Origin: Copromyces sp. CBS 386.78
Lineage: Eukaryota > Ascomycota > Sordariomycetes > Sordariales > Sordariaceae
DNA length: 64,000 nt
Direction: 5' to 3'
Assembly (NCBI GenBank): GCA_030685235.1
Contig: MU839097.1
Location: 124,001 to 188,000 of the forward strand
Part shown: positions 35,320 to 47,642 of the stretch, piece by piece
Position numbering within the stretch: the stretch's first letter is position 1
Layout of the letters: every line of letters starts with the position of its first letter
Notes under the pieces: generated by a model
Database searches by the model: none
Seen by the model: only the letters and a program-made list of their open reading frames with translations
What the model was told of the DNA's origin: nothing
Made by a program: the position numbers and the translations under genes

Positions 35320-38300
35320 CTCTGAGAGTCGGGTCTTTTACCTATAACGCGCAACCTCTATAACGGTCAGATATCTACACACAACTATAACTCCATTATT
35401 AGATTAGTTGTAAATATAGTAAAATATATAAAATAAAGCTTTTAATTATTTATATTCAATAATATATTTACTTTTATTAAAAATATATTGTAATATACGT
35501 TATAGTATTTTTAAAGTATAAATAGTCCGTACACCACACCTTCGTACCCTTATATTACAATATCCAACTCTTCTTCTTCCTCCTCCCCTTCCCTATTATT
35601 ATTACTATTATTATTAGAAAAATCGTTTAGTACCATAACAGTTACCCTTATACAACTTGTAAGCACCTCTAACTTCTTACCCGCTATTGTAATAGTTATT
35701 ATAGCCTCCCCCTCCCCCTCCCCCTCATTAAAGTTACTATAGCCTTCTCCTTCCCCTTCTCCTTCCCCTTCTCCTTCTTAGACTTCTTTTTAGGAAAGTA
35801 TAGTATTTATTACGGGGTGAGGCACTATTGGGGGTAGGGTAGGATATACGTTGTTGTGCGAAGGAGAGGAAAGGAAGGATGTGTGCGGAGGACTGGCTAT
35901 ATAGGCGAGAGCCCTAGAAGCTAGGCCGTACGCGCATATAACCCTATACGTAACCGTACTATAACAATAGTTATAATATATCTAAGAGGTAGTATAGGGT
36001 AGGTATATTATAGGTCTAATCTTGTGATACTATCCCCCTTTAAAAGAAGTTCTAGTAGCTTTAAACGATATATATATGAAATTATCCGTTCAAATCGTTT
36101 AACTCCATTTCCTCTAATATTTTATTATAATCGGTAACCTTTATAGGTAGTATCCTGCCTGCCTAGATATCTAGCAACCTTCATAGGATCTTTCTGTAAA
36201 GTAGAATTAAAGATTCTTCTACCTCCTTATTTAGCGGTTTAGTCGGTTTACGAACGGTTGTAATGCCGTCTAGTAATGGTGTCGATATATCGATTACGGT
36301 AGCGGACTCGCGGTCGCGGCGTGCTAGGCGGGCGGAGTGCCGTCTAGGGGGCTTAAGAGCGGCCTCGGGGGCTTTGGGAATGGGTTTGGGATCGGGTACC
36401 GGGGCAGTATTATTGGCGGCGTATTCGGGCTATTATTATATTTCGGGAGGTATTAATTTGCTGGGATTCTCTTTATAGAAATGTAGGATTATTTCTTTAT
36501 AGTTAATAACGTTAGCCTTAGGTTCCTAAGTAAGTTGGTAATTTCCTTTCTATTATATATAGTAGTATTAATAGGTATTATTACCTAATTAAATATAATT
36601 AATGAATTTTTTAAAATCCTATTTAATATATTCTTTATAATCGTTTATACGGACTATAATTCTATTATTATTTACTTTAATATTTGTTAAAGTATTTTAA
36701 TTAGGTAGGTTTTTGCCGATTTAGGGTTAAATTATTGAAATATAAAAAATAAGGGCGTATTTTATATTCGAGGGTAGGGCGAAATATATTGTATAAGACT
36801 CCGTTCGTATAATTTTAAACGGTCCTTCCTAGCGGGAGTAGAATTTTAATATTGGTTAGCCGTTAGCGAAGTTAATTATATTAAAGAATATTAAATCCCT
36901 CTCCTTATATTTAGGTAAATCGATTCGGTAATAGTTAGTATTATCTTTATATTGTACTTGGGTACGCTTTATTTATTAGGATATAAAGTCCTAAATTATT
37001 TAGAAATAGTTAATTAATTTATTAATTTTATAATATTCTTTTAATTAAGCGGGTAATAAATTTAAGTGCGGTAGGGTATATAGTTTAGTACTTATTCGAA
37101 GGTAGAAATTATAATTAGCGAAGAAGGGAGAAATACCGGTTAATAAAGAGGTTGTATTATTGCCTATAAATTTAGTAAAAGGAAGCTATTTAGCCTAATT
37201 AATTTATACTTAATTAATATAAAGACGAAGGAATTATTCTATTTCTATATTAATACGTTCGGTTTGAACGTTAATTTAAAGGTAGAAAATAGAGGTTAAT
37301 TTGCGGGTAACGGTAAATTATTTATATAGAATATTTTAAAAATGTAAAATAAATTGCGTATTGCGATTAGAATAAATTATATTTAATAAATTATAAAGGT
37401 AATATATTTAGTTAATAAAGTAATTAATTAATTCTTTAGTTTTTAGAATTATCGTTAGAATATAATAATGTATTTTAATTAATTGGTTAATAATAATGGT
37501 AATATATTTAAAGGTTTGGCCGAAATAGACGTTTAGGGGTAGTGGAATAACATAATTAATAGAGATATTTTTCTATAGGGCGAGCGAAATTTTAAAAGGT
37601 TTGAGTAGGCTAGCGGATCTTCGTTTTAAAGACTTCGTTTTAACGTAGGAGAAATATCCTTTATAAAAAACTTTAATATTATAAGCTATCCCCTCCTAAT
37701 AGAAATTATATTAAAGAAGGTTGTATATTGCGTTGCGGCTAAAGTATCCTACGCTAAGGGAATTATATTAATAATTAATTAAAACGAATTAAAGCTTTTT
37801 ATTCTACGGATTGATAATAACCCTATTATATTATTTAGCGATTTTATTACTAGCTACCTAATATTCCGCGAATATTTTATAAAATACTTTTTTAATATTA
37901 GGGGTCTATTATTTATAAACGGGATCCAATAAATAGGAAATAACCTTTTAAAAGAAAACTAAAGTTTCGTAATTATTTAAAATAATATTATTAATAGATT
38001 TATTATTATAATTGCTTATTAAGTAGAAGGTGAAATTTGAAAGGTCGAAGTAATTGTTTTCAAATTATGCGGGGTTTAAGAGTACCTGCTAGCGGGCTAC
38101 TAAGCGATTATCGTCGATATTAGTAGGGCGATTGTTAGGTTTGCGGTTTAAAGTATTAAAGCGAAGATTTTACAAGCCCGGAATATATTTAATAAAGAAG
38201 TTAAACCGTAATAGGAATTAGGACTACCTTATATAATATTATATAAATTATTTATTAATTATAAATATTTAAAGGTTTTTATAATTTATTAAAATATTAA

Positions 38301-38430
38301 AAGGCTATTAGGCTCTTTCGAATTCTAATTTCTATTCTTTTAATACTTTAATAATAGCGAATAACTCTTTGTTGTATATATTATAATGAGAAAGTCTTTT
38401 CGGACCGTAGCAAATGTCTTTTCGCACCGT
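35320..38430 (-). mobile_element. truncated Ty3/gypsy LTR retrotransposon, RIP-mutated
   Basis: Read on the minus strand, degraded pol segments appear in correct order from right to left. RNase H comes first (the IYNKELFAIIKVLKE block near 38,300-38,400). Next is the integrase zinc-binding and core region at about 37,460-37,730 (CVKTKSLKRR-like, then FGQTFKYITIIINQL). The end of the integrase core and its tail lie at about 37,050-37,350, including an INxxTERIN-like block (DGQTERIN in intact relatives) and ISPFFANY. Last are an FKIIRTES strand (about 36,740-36,830) and a Pro-rich tail (about 36,260-36,450). A purine tract (AAAGGGGGA) near 36,040 then precedes a probable 3' LTR reaching to about 35,320. 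Frames are broken by many stops of the TAG/TAA type expected from C-to-T changes. Protease, reverse transcriptase and gag parts are missing on the right. Boundaries are approximate. Confidence 0.82.
36250..38425 (-). pseudogene. gypsy pol remnant (RNase H, integrase, C-terminal tail)
   Basis: Dead polyprotein fragment. Integrase and RNase H motifs are readable only when stops are read through. The C-terminal tail around 36,260-36,450 keeps a long open stretch (PVPDPKPIPKAPEAAL and RRHSARLARRD) because its codons are CpG-rich and RIP attacks mainly CpA. Confidence 0.78.
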
Positions 38431-38479
38431 AGTTAAAAAAGGCTTTTAGAGGTAACTGAGCCAAGTACGCTATTGTATT

Positions 38480-41400
38480 GTAGATATTGGCTTTAAGATC
38501 AATCCTATTATTGAGGTATTTGAATTCTACAATATAGTTAAGCGTAATTACCCTACTAACGCTATATTTTGGGATAGAAATATTAATAATAATAAGTTAA
38601 TTACCGTCGAATTTTTAGAGTAGCTTTTAGTTCTTAGTAATACCGAGAAACGTTAGACTAACCTAATTGTTTAGGTTAAGATTACGATTAATAATAAAAT
38701 TAATAATAAGAATGGTAATACTAATGCCGCTTTTATTTCTTTTTTTAATAATAATATTAATAATAATAGTGGTAGTAATAAGAAGAGTATTTATACTATT
38801 TGTAATAATATTATTTCTAAGGATTATATTTATTGTATTTGCGGTTATTATTGTAATAGTAAGATTACGGTCTATTAGTAGTGCGAACCCGATAAGGCCT
38901 TTAATATTTGGAAGAATAAGGAAGAAGTTCGTAGGTATACGAAGCCTTCTAATATTAGTATTACGGCCGCTCTAGGTAATATTAATACTATTCTAATTAA
39001 TCCGGCTATATTTGGATTTGTTCTACTATTTAATAGAGGAAGTATTTTTAATATAGTATCCTTTGGCGGCGGTAAGTTAGGTTTTTACTAGAGCCCGTAA
39101 TAAAGTATATTATTAGTATTGAGATGAATTAATTTAGATATTTTTAATTGTATTATTTATAGTATTTTTATTGTAATTTTGTTAAAAATTAATAGGTTTC
39201 TAAAGTATTAAATAACGATCTAATTAAGAATTTAATTATTTATAATTCTGGATATAGATTTTGTATTTTTAATTACTAGAAATAGTTTATAGAGTTATAC
39301 CCTTTGGCCTATTTATTAAAATATATTATAGGCAATGGTTTAATTAGTTATACTTATTATATTAGTATAATTAAGCTGACCTTACTTATAATAATTAATA
39401 TTAATATTAGAATTCGTATATTTAATGTTATTTTCGATTTATTTACCCTAGTTAATCTATTGTTAATATAGGCACTATTAAAATATAGTTTAGAATAGAA
39501 TATAAGGATTAATTAGATTTCTTTATTTAATACTAATGGGAAGGGATTTATATAATGTAATTTCGTTAATAATTTAGTCGTTTTACTAGCGTTTTAATTA
39601 AACGATTTCAATTAAACTATTATTATACTTAGGTATATAATATTAGCGTTTATTAATTATATAACGATATATAAGAGGATGATATACGTAAGTAAAGAGC
39701 AGGTTTTAAAGGCTTACGAATAGGCTAGTATTAAATTCAATAATATTAATAATTATATTTATAATATATATTTATGTATTAAAGTAATAGACTATATCCT
39801 TAAGGATACCTATCTAATTACAATTATATTATTATAGTTTATTCGAATTGATATTATATTATATAATATAATTAAATATATAGGAGTTCGTTATGCGGTT
39901 TATTTTATTTATAACGTTTTTAAATATTATTAGGTAAAATTCTATAATAATAAGGGCGATATTTATATTATTATTACCTAATTTAAAAAGTAGATTGAAC
40001 TCTAGATTAGGCTTAAGTTTAAGATTCTAAGCTTCGACGGCGGACTTGAGTTTAAGTTTAATATTAAAGAATTCTAGCGTAGTAAACTTATTAAATAAGT
40101 TTGTGAGGAAGGCGTTCAATTCTATAAAACCCTAGCCTATACCCTATGGATGAACGGTAAGCTAGAACGAACTGGTTATATTATTATAATTAGGAGTAGG
40201 GTATTAATATTAGATTTGGATATATTAGAATACTTTTAGCCGTTGGTAGTCCAAGTAATTATAATAGTATTTAATATTATATTAATTAAATTAAACCCCG
40301 ATAATAAAATTCCTTATAAGATTTTTACGAAGGTAATCCTTAGATTCCTAGCGGATTAGATTAAATCTAAATTAAATTATTTGAGGGCTTTCTTCTATAT
40401 AGCTTATTATTATATTAAATTAAAGAAGTATACTAAGGGAAATAAGTTCGAGGAATGAGCCCGCTGCAGTAAGTTTCTGGGATACGACGATAATTATAGA
40501 AGGATTTATTGGATCTAGAATTTAGAAATTGGTGTAATTATACGTGCTAGTACTATTAAATTTTTTAAAGACGATGATAAACCTAAGAATCTAGAGGTAA
40601 AAGTTCTACCCTATAGAGTTTTCTTTTTAAATTAATTTATTAAAGAGATCGGGGAGGTCGTTAATAGCGGGGTTACTATTTGGGTAATAGTTATTGGAAT
40701 TTATCGACAATTTCTAGCTAAATTAAATTAACGATTATTTAATTAGACTACTAATAATTAATAGAAATAATAGAAGAAAGATATTTTCGTTCCCTTTATA
40801 TATAATAAATTTTACCCTACCCTAAAGATTACTCTAGATCTTACGACGAATATTCTAATTATTAAGAGTGCTCTAGCGCTTATTACGAGTGTTCTAATTA
40901 TTAAGAATGCTCTAACGACCGTAAACATTCTAGAATTAATACCTTAACCGACGACCGAAACGATTTTACCCTAAGACGAACCAATTTAATCGATTGAATA
41001 TAATGAATAATATAATACTATAAATTTTGAAGATTTTAATAAAAATAACCCTATACCTCCCGGTATATTCTTTGATTAAGAGATGGTTATAGTACTTAAT
41101 AATTTAGTTATTAGCGGATTACTTCCCTTTTAACCTCCCCTAGTAATATAGTTCTCGGTTACCCTTTAATTATTATAGAGACCGCTTGTATTACTAGCGA
41201 TTATTATACTTTTAAAAGTTGAAAGGTAGGATATTAGTATATTTTAGATACCCGATTCGCTAGTAGTTAGATTATTTATAGAATTTCTAACCCTAGTAAG
41301 TAAACTACGTTAATTAGCGATGGTCAAACTACCTAATTTTAGATACGGTATATAGTTTGTTATCAATAGCAACTGTAATATTATTGAATATAATGTTAAA

Positions 41401-43090
41401 TTATTCTATGGTATAGTAGAGGTAAAGTACGTTATTAAATTACTTTAGTATTATTTAACGACGATAAAGGTTATTTATAATTTTTAAACTACCTATACTA
41501 ATAGTCGCTCTATCCTTAAGAACTTTTGGGCGGTAAAGAAACTTTATAATTATAATACCTATTGGTTTCTAGCGATGGAGAAATAAGTAAAGGTATTTGA
41601 AGATTAGGGTATTTATTATTTAGTTGAGAGGATTTTAAATATAGAGGTTTTATTTAGTAAATAGGTTTATAACGAAAAGTACGATATTGATTATAAAGAT
41701 TATTGTATACGTATTCGTTGGGTTGTATATAGAAACTTCGAAACTAATAATAATTAAGTAGTTTAAAATATTTACACCGCCGTTATTAATATAATTAGCG
41801 TACGGATATTTCTAGTTATTATAGCTACTTATAACTTTGATTGCGAATAGTTTAATATTAGTACCGTATTTTTGAACGCTTTAATTCTTAAGGATTATAA
41901 GTATTACATTGAATAACTGATTAGTTTTGAGAAAGGATTTTATAATAAATTCGTTTACTAATTGAAAAGGGCTTTTTATAGTTTACGCTATAGTTTTTTA
42001 TATTAATTTGAAACGGTTTTACTAATTTTTAAGAAATTGGGCTTTTTCCCTATTGGAGGAGATATTTATTTATTTATTAATAAAGCTTTTAATACTTTAA
42101 TTATCCTTTACATTAATAATTTCTTTATTGTAATACCCAGTAAGAAAATTATTAACGATACCTATTAATATTTATAATAATATTTTATTATTAAATATAT
42201 AGGATTAGTATATATTTTTCTAGGCCTTAATATAGTTAGAAATAGGGAGGAATATATAGTCTTTATATTATAAGAATAATATATTAAATTAATTATTACG
42301 AAGTTTAACCCTTCGAACGAATTTCTATACCCGGTTAAGATTCCCTGGCCCCCGGATTTTAAGATGTATAGGGGTAAGGAAGTTTTTAACAACAAATTTT
42401 ATATTAAAAAGACCGGTTCTTTAAATTGGATTTCGTTAGGTTCCCGCCTAAATATTATATATACGGTTGGTAAATTAGTTAAAAGTAATATTAAATTAAT
42501 AGACTATTATTTAGTTATTATAAAGTATCTTTGGCGATATTTTACCGGCTATCCCAATTTAAGTATTATTTTAGGAGGGAAATTTTTACCGATAGACGAC
42601 TTATAATTTAAAATATATATAAATGCTTCGTATATAAATAATATATTATTAAGGTGTAGTACCGTTGGGTACATTATATTCTTTATATCGGGACCCGTTT
42701 ATTAGAAGTTAAAGAAGTAAGATTTTATTACGATTAGTATTATAGAAGCGGAATTCGTTAATTTTATATTTATAATTAAATTTTTCGAATAGATTAGTAA
42801 TATATTAAATAATTTAGGTATTATTAATAATAATAACGATATTAAAAAGATCTTATATACTGATAGTTCGAATATACGAAATAGGGTTTTGAATAGGAAT
42901 ATTTTAGTTTGTAATTATTATATTAATATTAAGTATAAGTAGTTAATTAAATAAGTGGAACGGGAAGTTATTACGGTTATTTATATTTCCGGAGAGGAAA
43001 TACCTATTGACGGACTAACGAAACCGTTGAAGGTTAATAAGTACGTGAAATTCGTGAAATTAATAGGTTTATATTAGTAGAAGGTTCCTT
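38480..43090 (+). pseudogene. copia gag-pol remnant
   Basis: Dead polyprotein. The longest clear block is the reverse transcriptase to RNase H part, 41,690-43,075, which stays mostly in one frame and is interrupted mainly by TAG and TAA codons replacing Gln and Trp. The two Asp residues of the reverse transcriptase catalytic motif are both Asn in the present reading (LYINNF). This is the G-to-A change RIP makes on the other strand, so the enzyme would be inactive. Confidence 0.8.
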
Positions 43091-43185
43091 AAGCTTGAAA
43101 ATACTATAAAATGTATTATATAGTAAATAAAACAATATATCTTAGACTTATTCACAGGCTATTAGGGTTTTTCGGTCTATGGGGG

Positions 43186-43390
43186 TATATTGGAGAGGCC
43201 CGTGCACCTGGCTATGGTATAGACTAGGCAGAGTATAGCCTCCCTTCTTTTAGCCCTCTAGACCTTTCCGCACATTCTTTCCAGACTTAGCAACTCAATA
43301 CACACATCACAGCTTCTTCGTTGCCTTGCACGTCGCACATAAACCGTTACCATCTAGGGTCTAAACCGTTACCGAATGCGCTACACGTGT
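43186..43390 (+). repeat. probable 3' LTR of the copia element
   Basis: Starts right after the purine tract with TATATTGGAGAGG (copia LTRs commonly start TGTTGGA) and may end near GCGCTACA at about 43,382. Unlike the coding part it keeps normal CpA content. The assignment rests on position only, because no second copy is present in the window for comparison. Confidence 0.45.
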
Positions 43391-43974
43391 AGTATATATA
43401 CCATGGAAGCGAGGCTCGAAGAAAAGAACGGATTCGGATACACTATACCCTGGAGGTCACAGAATGAGGGATACGAGGAGGTGAGACATACCTCGCATCG
43501 CAGCTGCTTGAGCTAGAGTCACTGGAGTTTTGTTTGGGAGCCAATACCGTCAACAGACACACTATCGAGATGGGATTTCGGATAGATGGGGCTCAAAGAG
43601 GCAGGTGTTTAGTAGCTGGGTAGACACCTGGGTAGCTGAGTAAGTCATAGAGGAGGCGTGCTGTGTGTTGTCGAGTCTCATTTGAAGTTAAAGTTGATAA
43701 GATGAGATACTGCTTGATTTTTCTGATCACACTGTCCCAGCCGCCTTGATAAGGTAGCCATCAAAGACATCCAAAAAAGCATCACAAACATTAAAAGCAA
43801 GGCATGGAGTCTGGTGACCATGTACCGGCATAGTAAAACGCACACTTGAAGTATCTCACCTTTCTATATCACAAGTTTGCGATGAAAAGAAAGGTGGAAT
43901 GGAGCCTAGCAGCTCCCCTATACGATAACCCCAATGAGCGTGGAGCGGGAGGTGTGACATGATTGTTCACTTCC
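43391..43974. other. non-RIP island between copia and Harbinger elements
   Basis: About 580 bp of normal base composition with many CpA dinucleotides and no credible coding frame. It may be host sequence into which both elements inserted, or part of an LTR. No repeat detected by eye. Confidence 0.4.
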
Positions 43975-44000
43975 TAAGAGCGTGTTCTTTCGCTCCTGAA
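43975..44000 (+). repeat. left terminal inverted repeat of the Harbinger element
   Basis: 26 bp, identical to the reverse complement of 47,643-47,668. Beyond it the similarity continues imperfectly (AAGG and GGAAAG blocks on both sides). Confidence 0.95.
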
Positions 44001-44429
44001 TCAAGGCCTTGGAAAGATTCAGAACCAGGGTTCAGAAAGTCGTTTCTAGGTTTCCTGAACAGATTTAGGTGGGGAGCCCTGCAAATCCTATTTACAGACT
44101 CCTCCTGAAATTTCTGGCCTCCTTGAGAGTAGATTACCCAATAAAATTCGTATATTCTTTTTGAACAGTTTAGAGCCCAAATTGCCTTTTGAAAAGCATT
44201 TTGAAGAGCTACTTTTCTATATACGTAATAAAAATACTTTTAAACCCTAATACTAGTATTAATACTACTGTATAATATTAATACTAGTATTGTTATAATA
44301 TTAGTTTTAATATTATAGAGGGGGGATTGTAGGTAGTATAGGCGCTATAATCCTTATACCTTCGTAATGAGAGGAGGAGGAAGTATAATTAGCCGTTTAA
44401 ATTAATAGTAATAATATTAATTATTAATA

Positions 44430-45540
44430 TTATTCCTTAGAAACCGAAAATCCTACGTAATTTATATAAGTTATAAGGCTTCTTCGTTATTAAGGATTTA
44501 CTAGATAAATATTAAAAAAGATTACGTAAATTTATACGATTCTTGCCATCGACTTTTAATATTTTAGTAATGTAATTAGAGTATTATATTAAATTTTAAT
44601 TTTCTCCCCGTATATTTATATAGGAGAAGGTAGTAATATTCCTCTTTATTGTGGGATAGGGGGTAACCTTCCGTATAGTAGTATATATTTTTAGTTATAG
44701 TACTACTACTATATACTAATTAATTATTATTAATATTAAAAAATAAATTATAATATTAATTTAATAATAGGGTATTTTATTAGGTGCTAGAGGTATATAT
44801 AGTCCTCGCTGCTTATAAAGTCCAACTTCCTAAAATTAAGACCCCTAGAGAGATTAAGAGCAACCTTAAGTTTTTTTTATACTTTAATTATATATTAAGG
44901 GCTTTCGATAATTCTTACTTCCCGGTACAGATATATAACGAAGATTAATAGCTATAGTATAACTATAAAGGAACCCTCTCCACTAATATATTAATCGCCT
45001 ATAATTTTAACAGCAAAATTACGTACGTATTACCTAATTAGGAGGGGTCAGCTAATAATATAAAAGTATTGAATAATACTTTTACTTAGGGATTTAGTAT
45101 ATTATAGGGTTAATAGTATTTAGCCGACGGCGACTATATTAGTACCTCTCGTCTATTCGTACTATATTATAGTATACAGTATTATTTATAAGAGATAATT
45201 AAAGTTAAATTACGGCCGGCGAATTCCGAAAAACTATTCAACCTTCGCTATAATTAACGTTGGATTATAATAGAAAGGGTAATTAGTCGTTTAAAGGGAG
45301 TCTTTTATATTTATTAGTACTAATTTACTTTTAATATTAGTATATAAGTAAAAGTTATCTATACGACGGCGGGGTTATTTAATTTCCTATTAGAATATTA
45401 ATATATAGACTTTAATAAGGCGGAGGATAAGATTTTTAATATAGGGCATACTAATTTTGAAACTTTATTAGAAAAGAATAAAATTCTTACGAAAATTGCA
45501 AGGGAGAAGTAGGGCGACGCTAATAGTATATTGAACTAAT
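44430..45540 (+). pseudogene. Harbinger DDE transposase (RIP-inactivated)
   Basis: From about 44,829 to 45,540 one reading frame holds without a frameshift. It shows KFFLYFNYILRAFDNSYFPVQ (first catalytic Asp, codon at 44,907), then YKGTLSTNI, ITYVLPN, EGSANNIKVLN (second catalytic position, codon at 45,057, Asn in place of Asp), then YLADGDYISTSRLF, KLFNLRY and IIERVISRLKG (Glu codon at 45,273). A helical C-terminus follows. These are the DDE blocks of Harbinger transposases, which cut and paste the element with help from a Myb-like partner. Several in-frame TAG and TAA codons stand where Gln or Trp is expected. The N-terminal limit is approximate. Confidence 0.85.
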
Positions 45541-46199
45541 ATTATAACTATATTATAAGAAAAATATAGAAGGATTATTACGCTAAATTCGAAAAGAGAA
45601 GAGAATTATAGAGTATAAAGTAGAAAGTGTATACGAGGGGGAGAAAGTTTTAAATAAGAGAATTTAAGAATAAACAATATAATTTGCACTAACCGCTTAG
45701 ATTACCCTTCAAATTGACTAAATCTAGTAAAATTGTATATATTTAGCTATAAATCTAAATCGCTGGATTTATTTTTTAGAATATATAAAATCGAATATAA
45801 ATGTTAGAAGGTTAATACTTTCGATATTAAAATATTTTAGATTTTAGACGATGAAATTTAATATATTAAATAATATTAGCGCGGTTTTAGCGCCCTACCG
45901 TCCCTACTAATTAAAATTTTAATATTATATTTAATATTTATATTTATTATAAATACATTTTAAAATTGATAAAAACTAAATGTATTAATTTATTTCGTTC
46001 TAGCGATTAAAACGGTATAATTTTTATATATATACGATTTTTTTATAAAGTTTTATAATATTAGGAAAAAGGATATAAAAAAGTTAAGATATTAAAAATC
46101 CGGGGTCGACCTACTTACCCCTCCTTCCCGTTTGTAAGAACTCTGCCGAAAGTATAAATTACATTAAAATATAGGGTATTATAATATTTTATAGATTTA

Positions 46200-47200
46200 A
46201 TAGTAATTCTAAATTAGAAAGGGGAAGTAAAATATTTTATACCCCTCTACAATTAATCTTCCTTTTTAATATACGAAAGTAAACCTCCCGCAATTCTAGC
46301 GATATTATAACGATATAATAAGTACGAACTTCGAATTCTTCTTATTTATAAAAAGCTTTTTTAATAACTTCGCCGTCGATTTTATCCATTTAATTATTAT
46401 TAAAAATTTCGATCGCGCGCACTATTTATTTATATTCGTTCGCCTCCTCCTTTTTAATCCTAATAATTTCGCGCGCTATTTCGCAAACGATTTTATACAA
46501 TTCCCTTTTACCTTCGGCCTATACGTTAGCGAAATACTTTAAATTATCGACGATAGTCTTACTATTTATCTTCTTCTTCTTCTTTTTAAAATTAATATCG
46601 CTAGCGGCCTTCCTCTTACCATTACGAATATAAACGGGGATAGGCACCTTATCGCTATCAAAGTTAGAAAGATCTTTAAAGATTTTTAAAGCGGGGGTTT
46701 CTTTTATTAATAATAGGGAACTAAGAGTTTAGGTATACCTTCCTATTACTCCTTAATCTTTAGCGAACATTATTTCTATAAGCTCTTTATAGGGTAACAG
46801 TTTATTTCGAAACTAATTAACCTCCTTATATTTCTATACCCCTTATAATTAGCCCCTATTATAAATATATAAATAATATAATTAATTAACTTTAATTATA
46901 TTATCTTAAATACTATTAAACGTAATCTAATAACCTTACTTATTAATACCTTAACTAGAAGTATTAACGAATAATATTTATTAAATACGCTATTTTTATT
47001 TAAAGTAATCGATTTTATTACGGATTTAAGTCGTATTAATTGAAACGTTGTACTTCGTTTTTAATTCTATAATAACGAGGTTATATACCTACTCTTTATA
47101 CCCGTTTTACCCTTTTATACCTTCCTTTACTACGGTCTTAAGGGTTTTAAGTAGGGATATTTCTTATACCTCGGTCTATACCCATACCTTCTTTTTATTA
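46200..47200 (-). pseudogene. Myb/SANT-like partner protein of the Harbinger element (RIP-inactivated)
   Basis: On the minus strand one frame runs from about 47,130 to 46,380 with only TAG/TAA interruptions. It reads as a Myb/SANT-like domain of the transposon and L10-interacting type: VYNLVITELKTKYNVSI, then QIRNKIDYFK with an SG-containing loop, then KYKEVNQFRNKLLPYKELIEIMF. After a Ser/Leu/Lys linker come KVPIPVYIRNGKRKAA and a KKKKKK stretch that could be a nuclear signal. Last is a C-terminal helix (YKIVCEIAREIIRIKKEEANEY). In characterised Harbinger elements such a partner recruits the transposase to the termini and nucleus. Ends are approximate. Confidence 0.75.
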
Positions 47201-47642
47201 AGAGGCTAGCTTTAGCTAAGGGTTTAGCTAGGTTAGGCAGACGGTAGTTGGGATGCCTATAATTAGGATTCAATTACGGCCTATAATTAAACTATTCTAG
47301 GCGGTATTTTATATAGCAATCGGTTTAATAAAGAAGTAAAGTACGAAATCTAATATATATATAGTAAATCCCTTAATTTATCTTTATATATTTTATAACG
47401 GTTGTTATAGTAACTAATACTTTTAATATAGTAATCGGGAATTTTATAGTAAATTTAACGCTAAAATTAGCGATTCTTTATAACGTTCTATTCTAATCGT
47501 TAGGAATAGCTTTATAAAATGGATCCTAAACGTAATAGTAGTGGACCCGCTAGTTACCGGAATTTTGCGGCAAAATCCGGTTTAGAAGCGTCAGTACGCT
47601 ACTCCTATCAGGTAGGCCGCCAAGGCCTTTCCGAACCCTTAT

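Larger units (their letters stand above)
38440..43390 (+). mobile_element. Ty1/copia LTR retrotransposon, RIP-mutated
   Basis: Plus-strand segments appear in copia order. A gag end with Cys-rich knuckle remnants lies at about 38,800-38,900. Integrase is at about 39,930-40,610, with the FDGG, TLAYTLWMNGKLERT and GYDDNYRRIYW blocks. Reverse transcriptase is at about 41,690-42,330, with the RWVV start, the FNISTVFLNA block, QLKRAFYSLR, and LYINNF where active enzymes have YVDD. RNase H is at about 42,410-43,075, with GSLNWISLGSR, ISIIEAEFV and DGLTKPL. Integrase before reverse transcriptase defines copia against gypsy. Stops are dense. No 5' LTR is recognised; a probable 3' LTR begins after a purine tract (ATGGGGG) at about 43,186. 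Ends are approximate. Confidence 0.83.

Noticed and set aside
36263..36478. 71-codon plus-strand frame with Gly/Arg-rich sequence
   Set aside because: It is the complement of the CpG-rich gypsy polyprotein tail on the minus strand.
38667..38975. Ile/Leu-rich 102-codon frame that resembles membrane segments
   Set aside because: The hydrophobicity comes from AT-rich RIP-mutated DNA, which yields Ile, Leu and Phe codons in most frames.
42165..42606. Short open frames on both strands in the copia region
   Set aside because: The plus-strand one is an interval between stops in the copia RNase H remnant and the minus-strand one is its shadow; neither is a gene.
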